From positions 1-47,747 of the forward strand of contig CAMQRS010000008.1 in the NCBI GenBank assembly GCA_947036815.1: a stretch of DNA of 47,747 bases, read 5' to 3'. This document shows, piece by piece, positions 26,457 to 34,892 of the stretch. The notes under the pieces are model-generated. The model searched no databases. It worked only from the letters and a program-made list of their open reading frames with translations, and had not been told where the DNA came from. Each line of letters begins with the position of its first letter. The stretch's first letter is position 1. Position numbers and translations under genes: made by a program. The DNA is from an uncultured Erysipelotrichaceae bacterium (GTDB lineage Bacteria; Bacillota_I; Bacilli_A; Erysipelotrichales; Erysipelotrichaceae).

Positions 26457-26487
26457 TGTGCCCTTAACCAGGCACATTATTTTTTTA
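26453..26487. terminator. Shared terminator between the small membrane protein and lipoprotein genes
   Basis: ATAATGTGCC (26453-26462) and GGCACATTAT (26471-26480) form a perfect ten-base-pair stem followed by seven or more T. An A-rich stretch on the left makes it work for the minus-strand lipoprotein gene too. Confidence 0.9.
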
Positions 26488-27126
26488 TTCCACTGCTAAT
26501 ACAACATATTTACCATCTAATAACATGATTTGTATAGTCGCATTCATTTTCATATCAGATTCTGATACATCCGTATCTTTATACACTAAGCTAATATCCA
26601 TTTGAAATCCCTCCACAACTACTTCTTCATAATAGGCAGCTCCTGTATCACTTTGAGTTACATCTACGTATTTATTATAAAGGAATGTTTCCTCTTGTAT
26701 TGTTTCAACGCTTACTTCAGTTACCTCAAATAAATGTTTATTTCCATGCTCTTCTTCAATAGAAGTATATTGCGTATACACATACGCTGCTGCATAATTC
26801 TTAAATTCTTCTTGATACGCTTCAGGAATATATGTTAATCCTCCCACATCATTAGCACTTTCTTTATTTTTCAAAGTATAAAAATCTGCACAGAAGTTTT
26901 TTGCAACTAACGTTGCAATCATTTCCCCATCTTCATTATCCGTTAAAGCTTCACTTAACTCGTTAAATGTTTTTGTTTGATATGTCGAAGGATCTTTAGG
27001 ACTTGCATATAATGAGTTTTCAACTATTTCAATCGTTGGATCTTTTTCAACTTCCTCTTCCTCAGCTCCACATCCTACTAAAAGTAATGTAAAACATAAA
27101 CCACATACTTGTAATATTTTTTTCAT
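26485..27126 (-). CDS. Lipoprotein of unknown function
   Basis: The 213-residue product starts MKKILQVCGLCFTLLLVGCG, a type II signal peptide with lipobox LVGC and acylated Cys19, followed by an acidic linker (AEEEEVEKD). The remaining domain is alpha/beta in appearance, with a helical part (about 55-125) and a strand-rich end (VDISLVYKD-like segment, then MNATIQIMLLDGKYVVLAVE). This is an arrangement seen in small NTF2-like domains, but I cannot name a family. It lies 21 bases after the AlaX-type gene and probably shares its transcript. Confidence 0.82.
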   Translation of the reverse strand: MKKILQVCGLCFTLLLVGCGAEEEEVEKDPTIEIVENSLYASPKDPSTYQTKTFNELSEALTDNEDGEMIATLVAKNFCADFYTLKNKESANDVGGLTYIPEAYQEEFKNYAAAYVYTQYTSIEEEHGNKHLFEVTEVSVETIQEETFLYNKYVDVTQSDTGAAYYEEVVVEGFQMDISLVYKDTDVSESDMKMNATIQIMLLDGKYVVLAVE

Positions 27127-27147
27127 ATACTGTCCTCTTTCTTTTAT

Positions 27148-28293
27148 TTATACATATTTATTAAAGATATCAAATATATCTTTTTCCATTCCATCAGCGT
27201 AGGTTCCGCCACCTTGTGTAAACGATATACTTCCACCACCTCGTAGTGAATACGTATTCGCAATTTCTGCAAATACTTTTTTACTATCTTTAACATTACC
27301 TATAGCGACATGCACTTTATCCAAGTGATTCCAAATAAAGATAAAAGGTTTTTTACTTAATGTTTTATATTGTTCAATCATTAATTGAAATGTTTTAAAG
27401 TCCATATCACTAAACAATTTAGTTTGAACTTCATTGACGTTTAATGTACTTAACAACAATTCACAATACTTTGTTTTAACAATATGCATGTCTGCATTTA
27501 AACTTTTATTTTCTTGCATCAATTTCAAGATACCAAATTCAATAAACTCAAATGGTTGAGCTAGTAAAGTACCGGCTTTATCTAATGCTTGGTAATAACT
27601 TTGATAATTATGTAACAATTGATCTCCTACTACATATTTAAGTTTCACACCCTTAGCACTCTTATCCACATTAATTATTTTTATCATTTGTAGATAACGT
27701 AGAGATGGAACATGAATACATCCACAAGGAGTTTCACTAATACCACCTATTTTTACTATTCTCAATTTATCATGATCAAATGCGCTTAGAGGTCCATATT
27801 TTTCCGCTTCTTTTTTAGTTGGATAGAAAACCTTAATCATTATATCGTCACGAATTAATCCATTCACAATTACTTGTAATTCATGTATCTGTTTATCACT
27901 AATTACAGTGGTATCAAATTCAATATCATTTTCATAGTCACTAACATGATGAGCAATTGTTTGGTATCCATAAATACTTTGCATGATACCACTAATTAAA
28001 TGTTGTGCGCTATGTACCTGCGATTTAATTAAACGCGCTCTAAAATCAAGGGTTAATTGTACATCCCCTTCTAAAGGCACATCTAAAAGATGCCATACTA
28101 AAATACCATCTTTTTTTAAAGCCAACACTTTGTGTTTTTGTATATATCCTTGGTCGCTAGTCATTCCACCACTTTCGACATAAAAAATTGTTTCTTCGAG
28201 TAAATGCCAATATAATCCATCTTCCATAACTACTTGTTTTACTTTTGTATGATATGTAGAAATAAAGCAATTATCATATAATATATTTGCCAT
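27148..28293 (-). CDS. AlaX-type alanyl-tRNA editing protein with DHHA1 domain
   Basis: The 381-residue protein is a free-standing relative of the AlaRS editing half, which clears Ser or Gly from mischarged tRNA-Ala. The N-terminal beta barrel contains FYVESGGMTSDQGYI. The zinc site is His94-S-A-Q-His98 and Cys190-G-C-I-His194, matching HxxxH and CxxxH. The C-terminal part (about 215-381) includes a helical linker and a DHHA1 domain with RGGGSISFTQGGG, as in long AlaX forms. Ala in HSAQH replaces the commoner hydrophobic residue. The promoter region has TGATAAAAT upstream and GGAGG before the ATG. Confidence 0.9.
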   Translation of the reverse strand: MANILYDNCFISTYHTKVKQVVMEDGLYWHLLEETIFYVESGGMTSDQGYIQKHKVLALKKDGILVWHLLDVPLEGDVQLTLDFRARLIKSQVHSAQHLISGIMQSIYGYQTIAHHVSDYENDIEFDTTVISDKQIHELQVIVNGLIRDDIMIKVFYPTKKEAEKYGPLSAFDHDKLRIVKIGGISETPCGCIHVPSLRYLQMIKIINVDKSAKGVKLKYVVGDQLLHNYQSYYQALDKAGTLLAQPFEFIEFGILKLMQENKSLNADMHIVKTKYCELLLSTLNVNEVQTKLFSDMDFKTFQLMIEQYKTLSKKPFIFIWNHLDKVHVAIGNVKDSKKVFAEIANTYSLRGGGSISFTQGGGTYADGMEKDIFDIFNKYV

Positions 28294-28424
28294 AATAGAA
28301 CCTCCATTAACTCTATTTTATCATAAATTTAATGAATAATCATGAAGTTTTTCATACTTCACTAAATATTCATATATTAGATTTTAAAATAAGCTTTTAA
28401 TATATATCTAAAGCCCTACATTCA

Positions 28425-28433
28425 TGGTATAAT
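28425..28433 (+). promoter_or_regulatory. Extended -10 promoter of the methyltransferase gene
   Basis: TGGTATAAT lies 31 bases before the ATG at 28465, and no clear -35 box is seen at 16-18 bases. Confidence 0.6.
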
Positions 28434-28464
28434 GGTTACACTTTGGAATAAAGGAGAATCAAGC

Positions 28465-29340
28465 ATGAACTTAGTATCAAAATATTGGGAAGATTATGAA
28501 TGTATTGACAGTGGGAATGGAGAAAAACTAGAACGTTGGAAAAACGTTATTTTACGTCGTCCGGATCCACAAGCATTATGGCCAATCGACCAACTAGATA
28601 AAACATGGAAGCAACCAGATGCACATTACCACCGTTCAAACAAAGGTGGAGGATCTTGGGAATTTAAAGGAAAAGTAAAAGAACAATGGACGATTAATTA
28701 CCGTCATTTAACTTTTAAAGTATCGCCTACTGGATTCAAACATACCGGAATTTTCCCTGAACAAGGGGCAAACTGGGATTATATGTATGACAAAATTAAA
28801 AATGCGAATCGTGAAATACGTGTATTAAACTTATTCGCTTATACTGGTGGAGCTACAATGGCTTGTGCTAGCGCAAATGCTAGTGAAGTTGTTCACGTTG
28901 ACGCTAGTAAAGGAATGGTAAACTGGGCAAAAGAAAATATGCAATTGTCAAACTTACAAGACAAAAAAATACGTTTCATCGTTGATGATGTATTAAAATT
29001 TGTTGAAAGAGAAAAACGTAGAGGAAGAACATACCACGCTATTATTATGGATCCCCCTTCTTACGGAAGAGGCCCTAATGGAGAAATATGGAAAATTGAA
29101 GAACAACTATACCCGCTAATTAAAGCTTGTTTAGATGTATTAGCTGACGAGCCATTATTTTTCATCGTAAATTCATATACAACAGGTTTTAGTGCTACTG
29201 TACTAAATAACCTACTGAATGCTACAGTTGCAAAAAGACATCGTGATGGAGTTATCCAGACTGGTGAAATCGGATTACCTATTACAAAGACGAAAACTAT
29301 ATTACCTTGCGGTATCTATGGTCGTTGGGAATCTAAATAA
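28465..29340 (+). CDS. Class I SAM-dependent RNA methyltransferase (RlmI/RlmK-like, COG1092)
   Basis: The 291-residue enzyme has the SAM-binding motif VLNLFAYTGGATMACASANA, the acidic ribose-binding HVDASKGMVNWAKEN, and the catalytic-side motif IIMDPPSYGRGPNGEIWKIE. This pattern is typical of a Bacillota group annotated as class I SAM-dependent (23S rRNA) methyltransferases. The exact nucleotide is unknown. No PUA domain is present, unlike RlmI. I chose ATG 28465 because AAAGGAG precedes it; the longer frame would start inside the promoter. It stands alone and ends in a strong terminator. Confidence 0.88.
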   Translation: MNLVSKYWEDYECIDSGNGEKLERWKNVILRRPDPQALWPIDQLDKTWKQPDAHYHRSNKGGGSWEFKGKVKEQWTINYRHLTFKVSPTGFKHTGIFPEQGANWDYMYDKIKNANREIRVLNLFAYTGGATMACASANASEVVHVDASKGMVNWAKENMQLSNLQDKKIRFIVDDVLKFVEREKRRGRTYHAIIMDPPSYGRGPNGEIWKIEEQLYPLIKACLDVLADEPLFFIVNSYTTGFSATVLNNLLNATVAKRHRDGVIQTGEIGLPITKTKTILPCGIYGRWESK

Positions 29341-29345
29341 TAAAT

Positions 29346-29378
29346 AAAAGCTCATATCAATTGTGATATGAGCTTTTT
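29346..29378. terminator. Bidirectional terminator between methyltransferase and HAD genes
   Basis: AAAAGCTCATATCA (29346-29359) and TGATATGAGCTTTT (29364-29377) form a perfect 14-base-pair stem with a four-base loop and flanking A and T runs. Confidence 0.92.
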
Positions 29379-29379
29379 A

Positions 29380-30246
29380 CTATTTACATTGTGTATTGTA
29401 TTCTACGATTGCATTCATTACTTTAGCACAACCATCATTTTCATTACTATCACATACATAAGTTGCCTTTGATTGAATATCTGCTGCTGAATTACCCATA
29501 GCTACACTATGTTTAAACATCGTTAGCATAGATACATCATTCATCGAATCCCCAATAACTACAACCTCATCATTCTGGATATTGTATAACTCACATATAT
29601 GAGCAAGCATATCTCCCTTACTTGCTTTTTCATTTGTTACCTCAACATTTGTTGAAACAGATGTTGAAATTTGAGTAGCAGGAATAGTTGATAAATCTTT
29701 CATACATGCTAATTTAGCTGTTTTATTATCAAAATGAAATTCAACTTTCAGTATTTCATTTTCAAATATTTTACTTACTTCTTTTTCAGTTTCCATAAAT
29801 GCCTCAAAATTAAGCGCTGTCAAAAATGACGCTACTTCACCTTCACTCATACCTGACATTTTCATTAGATTATGGGTATATACCTTTGGTAAATTATCCA
29901 TCTCTAAATTTGTATAACTTGATTCTTTTGTATATATTTCTGTTGCACTTGGATGATTCAACAATAATGGTTGTAATGTTGCTAAACATTCTTTATTTAA
30001 AGAGTGTAGTAACACATTATTTCCTTTTTTATCACAGTATTGAGCACCGTTTAATGGAATACATTCTAATTCATGTGCTACTTCATCTATGATGAATTTA
30101 ATTCCTACATAATTTCTTCCGCTTGCCAACATTACTCGAACACCACTTTCAACTAAACGATCCAACGCTTCTTTCGTTGCTTTACTAACTACATGATCTC
30201 CATTTAAAAACGTTCCATCTATATCACTAACAAATAATTTTATCAT
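29380..30246 (-). CDS. Cof-type HAD-superfamily phosphatase
   Basis: The 288-residue enzyme has the nucleophile motif FVSDIDGTFLNG (Asp8, Asp10), motif II MLASGRNYVG, the conserved Lys in the middle, and motif IV VVIGDSMNDVSML. The C2B-type cap between about 80 and 195 and SKGDMLAHICE identify the Cof/YidA group, which dephosphorylates sugar phosphates and similar compounds with broad specificity. The true substrate cannot be told. It is a single gene between terminators with GAGGT before its ATG. Confidence 0.92.
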   Translation of the reverse strand: MIKLFVSDIDGTFLNGDHVVSKATKEALDRLVESGVRVMLASGRNYVGIKFIIDEVAHELECIPLNGAQYCDKKGNNVLLHSLNKECLATLQPLLLNHPSATEIYTKESSYTNLEMDNLPKVYTHNLMKMSGMSEGEVASFLTALNFEAFMETEKEVSKIFENEILKVEFHFDNKTAKLACMKDLSTIPATQISTSVSTNVEVTNEKASKGDMLAHICELYNIQNDEVVVIGDSMNDVSMLTMFKHSVAMGNSAADIQSKATYVCDSNENDGCAKVMNAIVEYNTQCK

Positions 30247-30278
30247 AATTTTACCTCTTCTTGACTATAATAACATAA

Positions 30279-30302
30279 AAAAGCCCCTATTTCTAGGCGC
30301 TT
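30279..30302 (-). terminator. Terminator of the first ABC pair
   Basis: On the minus strand AAGCGCCTA, loop, TAGGGGCTT and a T-run form a nine-base stem with one mismatch. It overlaps the end of the permease gene. Confidence 0.75.
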
Positions 30303-31915
30303 AATGTATCAAATTTTCGTACTCCCCATGTGTTAATTAAATAATATAATGAAGCATCAACAACCACCAATACTAAAATAACTAAATAAAGAAACTGTGT
30401 CACATTCATGAATCCATCAAAGAATTGGTAGAAAGCAACCGGTGATAAGAATACAAGTCCCATTGAACTAAACATCGTTATTAATACTGGCATACCTTGT
30501 TTTACTACTGCATTTTCATTTACCCAATCAAATTTAGGTTTCCATAAGTTCATTATTAGTCCAAACGCAGATACAAATAAAGTAAGTAGTATCGGCACTA
30601 GAATAACAACAATTGTATCTAATATACTCAATTTCAATAATATACTAACGAATATTGAAAGTATCAAACCTGCTGGAATACATGCGATGATATGAAATAA
30701 TAATTTTGTGTTCAGTATATCCATTACTCGAATAGGTAATGATTTAAGAATCCATAAGCTATTCCCTTCTAACGAAATAGATGAAGCACTAATTACATTC
30801 ACTGAACTTGTAGTAGCCACCATTAATATCGCAATCGCGGGTACATACTCTTTCATTTCAATCGTATTCACTAATGTTAAAAGTTCGTCAACCATATCAG
30901 CTTGTGCAATATATACATAAACAACACCGACACAAGCCATTAATGTCATGATAGTTCCCATTGCTGCATTCAATATAATAATTGGATTGTTTGTAAAATG
31001 TCTAAGTTCTCTTAACAATAATGCTTTTGTCATAGAATTCTGTTTCATCTCTTTTTCTACGTAAGCAATATGTTTTGTTTTAGGCTTACTTGTAGATAAT
31101 GAAATAAAGTTTTTAGACAGCACGTAAATCACTAGGATAAACGGTATAATCATACATAATAAATAAATCGCAAAATACATATAGTTTACATCGTATATAC
31201 CTACTGCCATAAAGTATAAAGGAGGTAATACATTTTTAACAATGTCCGCTATTTTTTCCCCTTGTTGAAAGAATTCCATTATATATTGTTGACCTGCAAA
31301 AATAATATAAAAATAGCCTCCTAAGAAAATACTATACATCGCTAATACCACAATGTTTTTGTGAGTAATACGTTTCATTACATTAGCGATAATCCATCCA
31401 AAGAAGCAACTTACTGCTAATATTAAAAATGGTAATGATAAGAAACTCATCGTAAAGAATACAAATTGCATGAATTCAAATCCTTTATTTTGAATAAATA
31501 CAATTGCTGCTGGAATATACACCAACCCTACATATACATAATTCAAAATTAAAATAGAAAATACTCTACTCAATAAAATATCCATTTTCTTAATTGGCAT
31601 TGAAAATAGTAAGTCGTTGTCTTTTGCATTATATAATTCTTGTTGCGCTAGAAATACACTCCCAATAAACGCCAATGTAAATGCAATTGCACCCACTACT
31701 GCAAAATATACCCATTCAAGTGAAAATGCATGCAACGAAGAAATCAATGTTCCAAACATACTAGCAAACATAAAATAGAATACACCTAATAAATAAATAG
31801 CTAGTAGTGTGTAAAGAATAATTGTTCCTTTTCCTATTTTATTTTTTTTCTTCCCTTTACTAGCCATAGTAGCCAACATACCTTTTAAACGTATTTTAAT
31901 TAATGTACTAAGCAT
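30293..31915 (-). CDS. ABC-2 type ABC transporter permease, 540 residues
   Basis: This large hydrophobic protein has about 12 membrane helices in two halves: helices at about 33-55, 65-90, 110-200 and 240-265, then a soluble linker (SLSTSKPKTKHIAYVEKEMK), then a second set from about 305. Such two-half ABC exporter permeases pair with one ATPase and are found in Bacillota; the cargo is unknown. The positively charged start carries KGKKKNKIGKG. The frame overlaps the ATPase gene by eight bases, so the two are translated together. Confidence 0.85.
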   Translation of the reverse strand: MLSTLIKIRLKGMLATMASKGKKKNKIGKGTIILYTLLAIYLLGVFYFMFASMFGTLISSLHAFSLEWVYFAVVGAIAFTLAFIGSVFLAQQELYNAKDNDLLFSMPIKKMDILLSRVFSILILNYVYVGLVYIPAAIVFIQNKGFEFMQFVFFTMSFLSLPFLILAVSCFFGWIIANVMKRITHKNIVVLAMYSIFLGGYFYIIFAGQQYIMEFFQQGEKIADIVKNVLPPLYFMAVGIYDVNYMYFAIYLLCMIIPFILVIYVLSKNFISLSTSKPKTKHIAYVEKEMKQNSMTKALLLRELRHFTNNPIIILNAAMGTIMTLMACVGVVYVYIAQADMVDELLTLVNTIEMKEYVPAIAILMVATTSSVNVISASSISLEGNSLWILKSLPIRVMDILNTKLLFHIIACIPAGLILSIFVSILLKLSILDTIVVILVPILLTLFVSAFGLIMNLWKPKFDWVNENAVVKQGMPVLITMFSSMGLVFLSPVAFYQFFDGFMNVTQFLYLVILVLVVVDASLYYLINTWGVRKFDTLSA

Positions 31916-32618
31916 GATCGTCTACTAAATCTAAGAAGTAATCTTCTAAAGATTCATCTCCTATTACATCTTGAGTTTTTCCAGATACAACTAGTTTACC
32001 CTTTTTAATAATGGCGATATGATCACATAGTTTTTCAGCAACTTCCAATACATGTGTAGAGAAAAAAATTGCATTTCCTTGATCACAGAAAGTTCTCATT
32101 AATTCTTTTAATGCTTTTGATGTTTTTGGATCTAATCCAACAAATGGTTCATCCATAAGAATCAACTTAGGATTATGAATAAACGCAGAGATAAGTGCTA
32201 ATTTTTGTTTCATCCCATGAGAATACGCACTAATTGGTTGTGCTAAATCTTTCGTTAAATCCAATAAATTAGCATAGTATTTGATTCTAGATTCACGATC
32301 TTCTTTACTTACCTTATATACATCGGCGATAAATTGTAAATATTTTTCACCTGATAAATACTCATACAAATCTGGGTTATCCGGTATATATGCAATATTT
32401 CTTTTGCTTTCTAATGAGTTTTTAACAGACATTCCATTTACTGTTATTTCTCCTTGTTCAAAATTCAACAATCCAGCAACGCTTTTCAATGTCGTTGTTT
32501 TTCCCGCTCCGTTATGACCTATAAATCCAAATATTGCTCCTCTTGGAATTTCTAAAGTTAAATCATCAACAGCTTTAAAATCTCCATAATGCTTACTTAA
32601 ATTTTTAATTTTTAACAC
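31908..32618 (-). CDS. ABC transporter ATP-binding protein
   Basis: The 236-residue ATPase has Walker A GHNGAGKTT near 34-42, the Q-loop region, the signature YSHGMKQKLALISAF (a variant of LSGGQ), Walker B LILMDEPFVGLDPKT, and the H-loop FFSTHVLEVAEKL. It forms an exporter with the permease directly downstream. The start is GTG with GGGAG upstream. It has its own promoter 96 bases upstream, so it is not just an extension of the neighbouring YtrA-type operon. Confidence 0.95.
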   Translation of the reverse strand: MLKIKNLSKHYGDFKAVDDLTLEIPRGAIFGFIGHNGAGKTTTLKSVAGLLNFEQGEITVNGMSVKNSLESKRNIAYIPDNPDLYEYLSGEKYLQFIADVYKVSKEDRESRIKYYANLLDLTKDLAQPISAYSHGMKQKLALISAFIHNPKLILMDEPFVGLDPKTSKALKELMRTFCDQGNAIFFSTHVLEVAEKLCDHIAIIKKGKLVVSGKTQDVIGDESLEDYFLDLVDDHA

Positions 32619-32713
32619 GATATTCTCCCTTTTCCCTTTTTAGGATAATGCATTCTATTCATATCCTCTCAACAAATAAAGTAGTTAACTATATATTATA
32701 CTTAACTGTCTTC

Positions 32714-32741
32714 ATTATACAATATTTACCCTGTATTACAA
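32714..32741 (-). promoter_or_regulatory. Promoter of the first ABC pair
   Basis: On the minus strand TTGTAA (32736-32741) and TATAAT (32714-32719) are 16 bases apart. Downstream, between promoter and gene, lies an imperfect 23-bp palindrome, GTTAA-N13-TTAAC with further TATA pairing (32684-32706), a possible operator. Confidence 0.6.
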
Positions 32742-32791
32742 TTCTTATTTTTATTATTAATATTATTTAATATTTGATGCTCCATTGTTGT

Positions 32792-33430
32792 TTAAAATTC
32801 TTTTCTATTATTCACATATATAGAGATACAATAAGCTGCTACAAAGACTAATATACTTATGATACACACACCTATATTTAACGCTGTTTTATCATATTGC
32901 ATTTTTCCACCACTAATAAATGTACTAAAATACAACACGATACTAAATCCTAATGTAAACATTAAGAATAGTTCATTTTTATCAAATCCGAATTTCAGAG
33001 CTAATAGAAAAGTACTCGTAGGTACTACTAACATCAGCATGAATCCAAACGTATAGATGTTACCAATTTCCTCAGCAACAATCTCAGATCCCAATAAATT
33101 CCAAACACCTACAATGGTAGTTACGCAAAACATACTAATAAGTGCATACATCAAGATAGTGATATATCTAGCTTTTATGACATCAGAACGTCGGATTGGT
33201 AAGATAATCTCATACGTATTCCATTTGCATTTAACATCTTTACTAATGGCTGAAGATAATCCACATATTCCACCGAAGATACCTCCCATAGCACCTAGCA
33301 AAAGTCCCCGTTGTGCAGGAAATACCATATTTGAGATAATGGATAAAACTATAATCACAAGGTAACTCCCTACCATCCACTTAAGGCTACTACCAACGGC
33401 ATAAAAATTGTTTCTAATTAACCCAAACAT
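32792..33430 (-). CDS. ABC-2 type permease of the YtrA-type operon
   Basis: The 212-residue product has six hydrophobic helices, including WMVGSYLVIIVLSIISNMVF and GLLLGAMGGIFGGICGLSSA. The conserved cytoplasmic segment CKWNTYEIILPIRRSDVIKA is seen in small ABC-2 permeases (ABC2_membrane_5 type). It follows its ATPase with no gap (TAGATG) and is the last gene of the GntR-ATPase-permease operon. Systems of this kind respond to cell-wall-active compounds in Bacillus, but the substrate here is unknown. Confidence 0.87.
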   Translation of the reverse strand: MFGLIRNNFYAVGSSLKWMVGSYLVIIVLSIISNMVFPAQRGLLLGAMGGIFGGICGLSSAISKDVKCKWNTYEIILPIRRSDVIKARYITILMYALISMFCVTTIVGVWNLLGSEIVAEEIGNIYTFGFMLMLVVPTSTFLLALKFGFDKNELFLMFTLGFSIVLYFSTFISGGKMQYDKTALNIGVCIISILVFVAAYCISIYVNNRKEF

Positions 33431-34294
33431 CTACCTTTCCTCCTTGCTAATCAATCTTAAAATATCATCTAGCATGGCATTATCTACTAATAGTGTTGGA
33501 TGACATTTACTAAATTCATATTTATTCATTACCAACACTTCAATGTGTAGCCCTCTTATTCGAGATGCAATATACTCCGTTGCTTGTAATTTATCGAAGT
33601 CTTCTTGTTTTATTTTCGCTACTCCGTATTCATAGATTAGAGTATCTTTATTTTCAGTTAGTATAATTTTTCCCTCATCTATAAATGTTATATAGTCTGC
33701 TATTTTCTCAAGATCACTCGATATGTGAGATGACATTAGAATGGTATTGTTTTCATCTTCCACAAATTCAAGAAATGCATCTAATACTTCTTCTCTAACT
33801 ACTGGATCTAGCCCTGAAGTTGCTTCATCTAAAATTAAGAATTTTGCTCCATGTGACATGGCAACACAAAGGGATAACTTCAACAACATCCCACTCGAAT
33901 ATTTATTTATCTTCTTATGAATATCCAAATCATACTTAAGTAATAGTTCTATAAACTTATCATGATTCCAATAATCATATATATCAGCTAGTACCTTATC
34001 TAATTGTTGTGCTGTTAGTTCATTATAAAAGGTAGGAAAATCAAATACTACTCCAATATCATTTCTCATCTTTTTGTCTGCATCCAGCATTTCTTTTCCA
34101 AATATTTTAATTTCGCCACTATCTTTATTTATAATATTCAATATAGATCGTATGACTGTACTTTTCCCTGCACCATTCTTTCCTACAAATCCCATCACGC
34201 CTCCTTTAGGGATCACAAATGAGATATCATCTAATTTAAATGTGCTTTTTTTATACGACTTACACAGATTATTTACTTCTAATGTATATTCCAT
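33431..34294 (-). CDS. ABC transporter ATP-binding protein (YtrB-like)
   Basis: The 287-residue ATPase has Walker A GKNGAGKST, the signature YSSGMLLKLSLCVAM, Walker B FLILDEATSGLDPVVRE, and the H-loop ILMSSHISSDLEKI. After the nucleotide-binding domain comes a C-terminal extension (about 215-287), as in YtrB and other ATPases of this group. It starts 11 bases after the GntR gene and is followed directly by its permease. Confidence 0.93.
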   Translation of the reverse strand: MEYTLEVNNLCKSYKKSTFKLDDISFVIPKGGVMGFVGKNGAGKSTVIRSILNIINKDSGEIKIFGKEMLDADKKMRNDIGVVFDFPTFYNELTAQQLDKVLADIYDYWNHDKFIELLLKYDLDIHKKINKYSSGMLLKLSLCVAMSHGAKFLILDEATSGLDPVVREEVLDAFLEFVEDENNTILMSSHISSDLEKIADYITFIDEGKIILTENKDTLIYEYGVAKIKQEDFDKLQATEYIASRIRGLHIEVLVMNKYEFSKCHPTLLVDNAMLDDILRLISKEER

Positions 34295-34305
34295 TTTTGC
34301 CCCCC

Positions 34306-34680
34306 CTATTCATAATTATAAAACATTGTAACTAACTCATTTAATGTACTTTGCTCAATACCATACGTATGGGCTATTTCAACAGCACTCATCAGATGTT
34401 GTTCGATCAGTCTTTGTTGTTCTTCTTGCACAAAGTCTTTGTTTTGTGCAGCAACAAAGCTACCTCTACCTACCGTTGTTTCAATGAATCCATCTCGAGT
34501 TAAATCTTCATATGCTTTTTGTACGGTAATAACACTTACATGTAATGTTTTGGCAAGAGAACGCATTGATGGAATCATGTCACCTGTTTTCAATTCACTA
34601 GACATAATCATAGCCTTCATTTGCGATGAAATTTGTTCATAGATAGGTTTACTTGTATTACTGCTAATGATAATTTCCAT
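34306..34680 (-). CDS. GntR-family transcriptional regulator (YtrA subfamily)
   Basis: The 124-residue protein has the GntR winged helix (PIYEQISSQMKAMIMSSELK, then MIPSMRSLAKTLHVSVITVQKAYEDL, then GFIETTVGRGSFVA) and only a short helical tail of about 45 residues, which marks the YtrA subfamily. I chose ATG 34680 because AGGAGG (34686-34691) lies five bases upstream; the alternative GTG overlaps it. It is the first gene of the operon and probably represses it through the site at 34709-34733. YtrA itself controls an operon induced by lipid II-binding antibiotics. Confidence 0.93.
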   Translation of the reverse strand: MEIIISSNTSKPIYEQISSQMKAMIMSSELKTGDMIPSMRSLAKTLHVSVITVQKAYEDLTRDGFIETTVGRGSFVAAQNKDFVQEEQQRLIEQHLMSAVEIAHTYGIEQSTLNELVTMFYNYE

Positions 34681-34708
34681 AAGCACCTCCTTGCTTCAAC
34701 TGTATATC

Positions 34709-34733
34709 AGTGTACATGTTAAGTAAGTACACT
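34709..34733 (-). promoter_or_regulatory. YtrA-type operator AGTGTA-N13-TACACT
   Basis: AGTGTA (34709-34714) and TACACT (34728-34733) are separated by exactly 13 bases. This is the inverted repeat I know as the YtrA operator of Bacillus. It overlaps the -10 box and transcription start of the GntR gene, so binding would block RNA polymerase. Confidence 0.85.
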
Positions 34734-34759
34734 ATACCAATATTCATCTATCTTGTCAA
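34731..34759 (-). promoter_or_regulatory. Promoter of the GntR-ABC operon
   Basis: On the minus strand TTGACA (34754-34759) and TATAGT (34731-34736) are 17 bases apart, a near-consensus strong promoter that is repressible through the overlapping operator. Confidence 0.88.
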
Positions 34760-34776
34760 CTATCAAGATAGATGAA
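34743..34776. repeat. 13-bp perfect inverted repeat over the -35 box
   Basis: TTCATCTATCTTG (34743-34755) and CAAGATAGATGAA (34764-34776) are perfect reverse complements with an eight-base spacer that contains most of the -35 box. No T-run follows directly, so a terminator is unlikely. It may be a second operator; its sequence does not match the YtrA site. Confidence 0.65.
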
Positions 34777-34864
34777 CATTGTTTTTCACTTACATGCACG
34801 ATGTTTACACTACCTAGATGTTATGCATTCACTTAAAGTAGAACGTATCTTTCCCAATCATATT

Positions 34865-34885
34865 AAAAAAACTCAAAGTTTTGCC
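34865..34885 (-). terminator. Weak hairpin after the his operon
   Basis: On the minus strand AAAACT, loop TTG, AGTTTT then T form a six-base-pair A/T-rich stem ten bases past the last his gene. It is weak, so the true end may lie elsewhere. Confidence 0.35.
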
Positions 34886-34892
34886 CTTAAGT

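Noticed and set aside
34743-34776. Terminator of the his operon
   Set aside because: The inverted repeat has no T-run directly behind it on the minus strand, lies more than 110 bases past the last his gene and sits on the next promoter.
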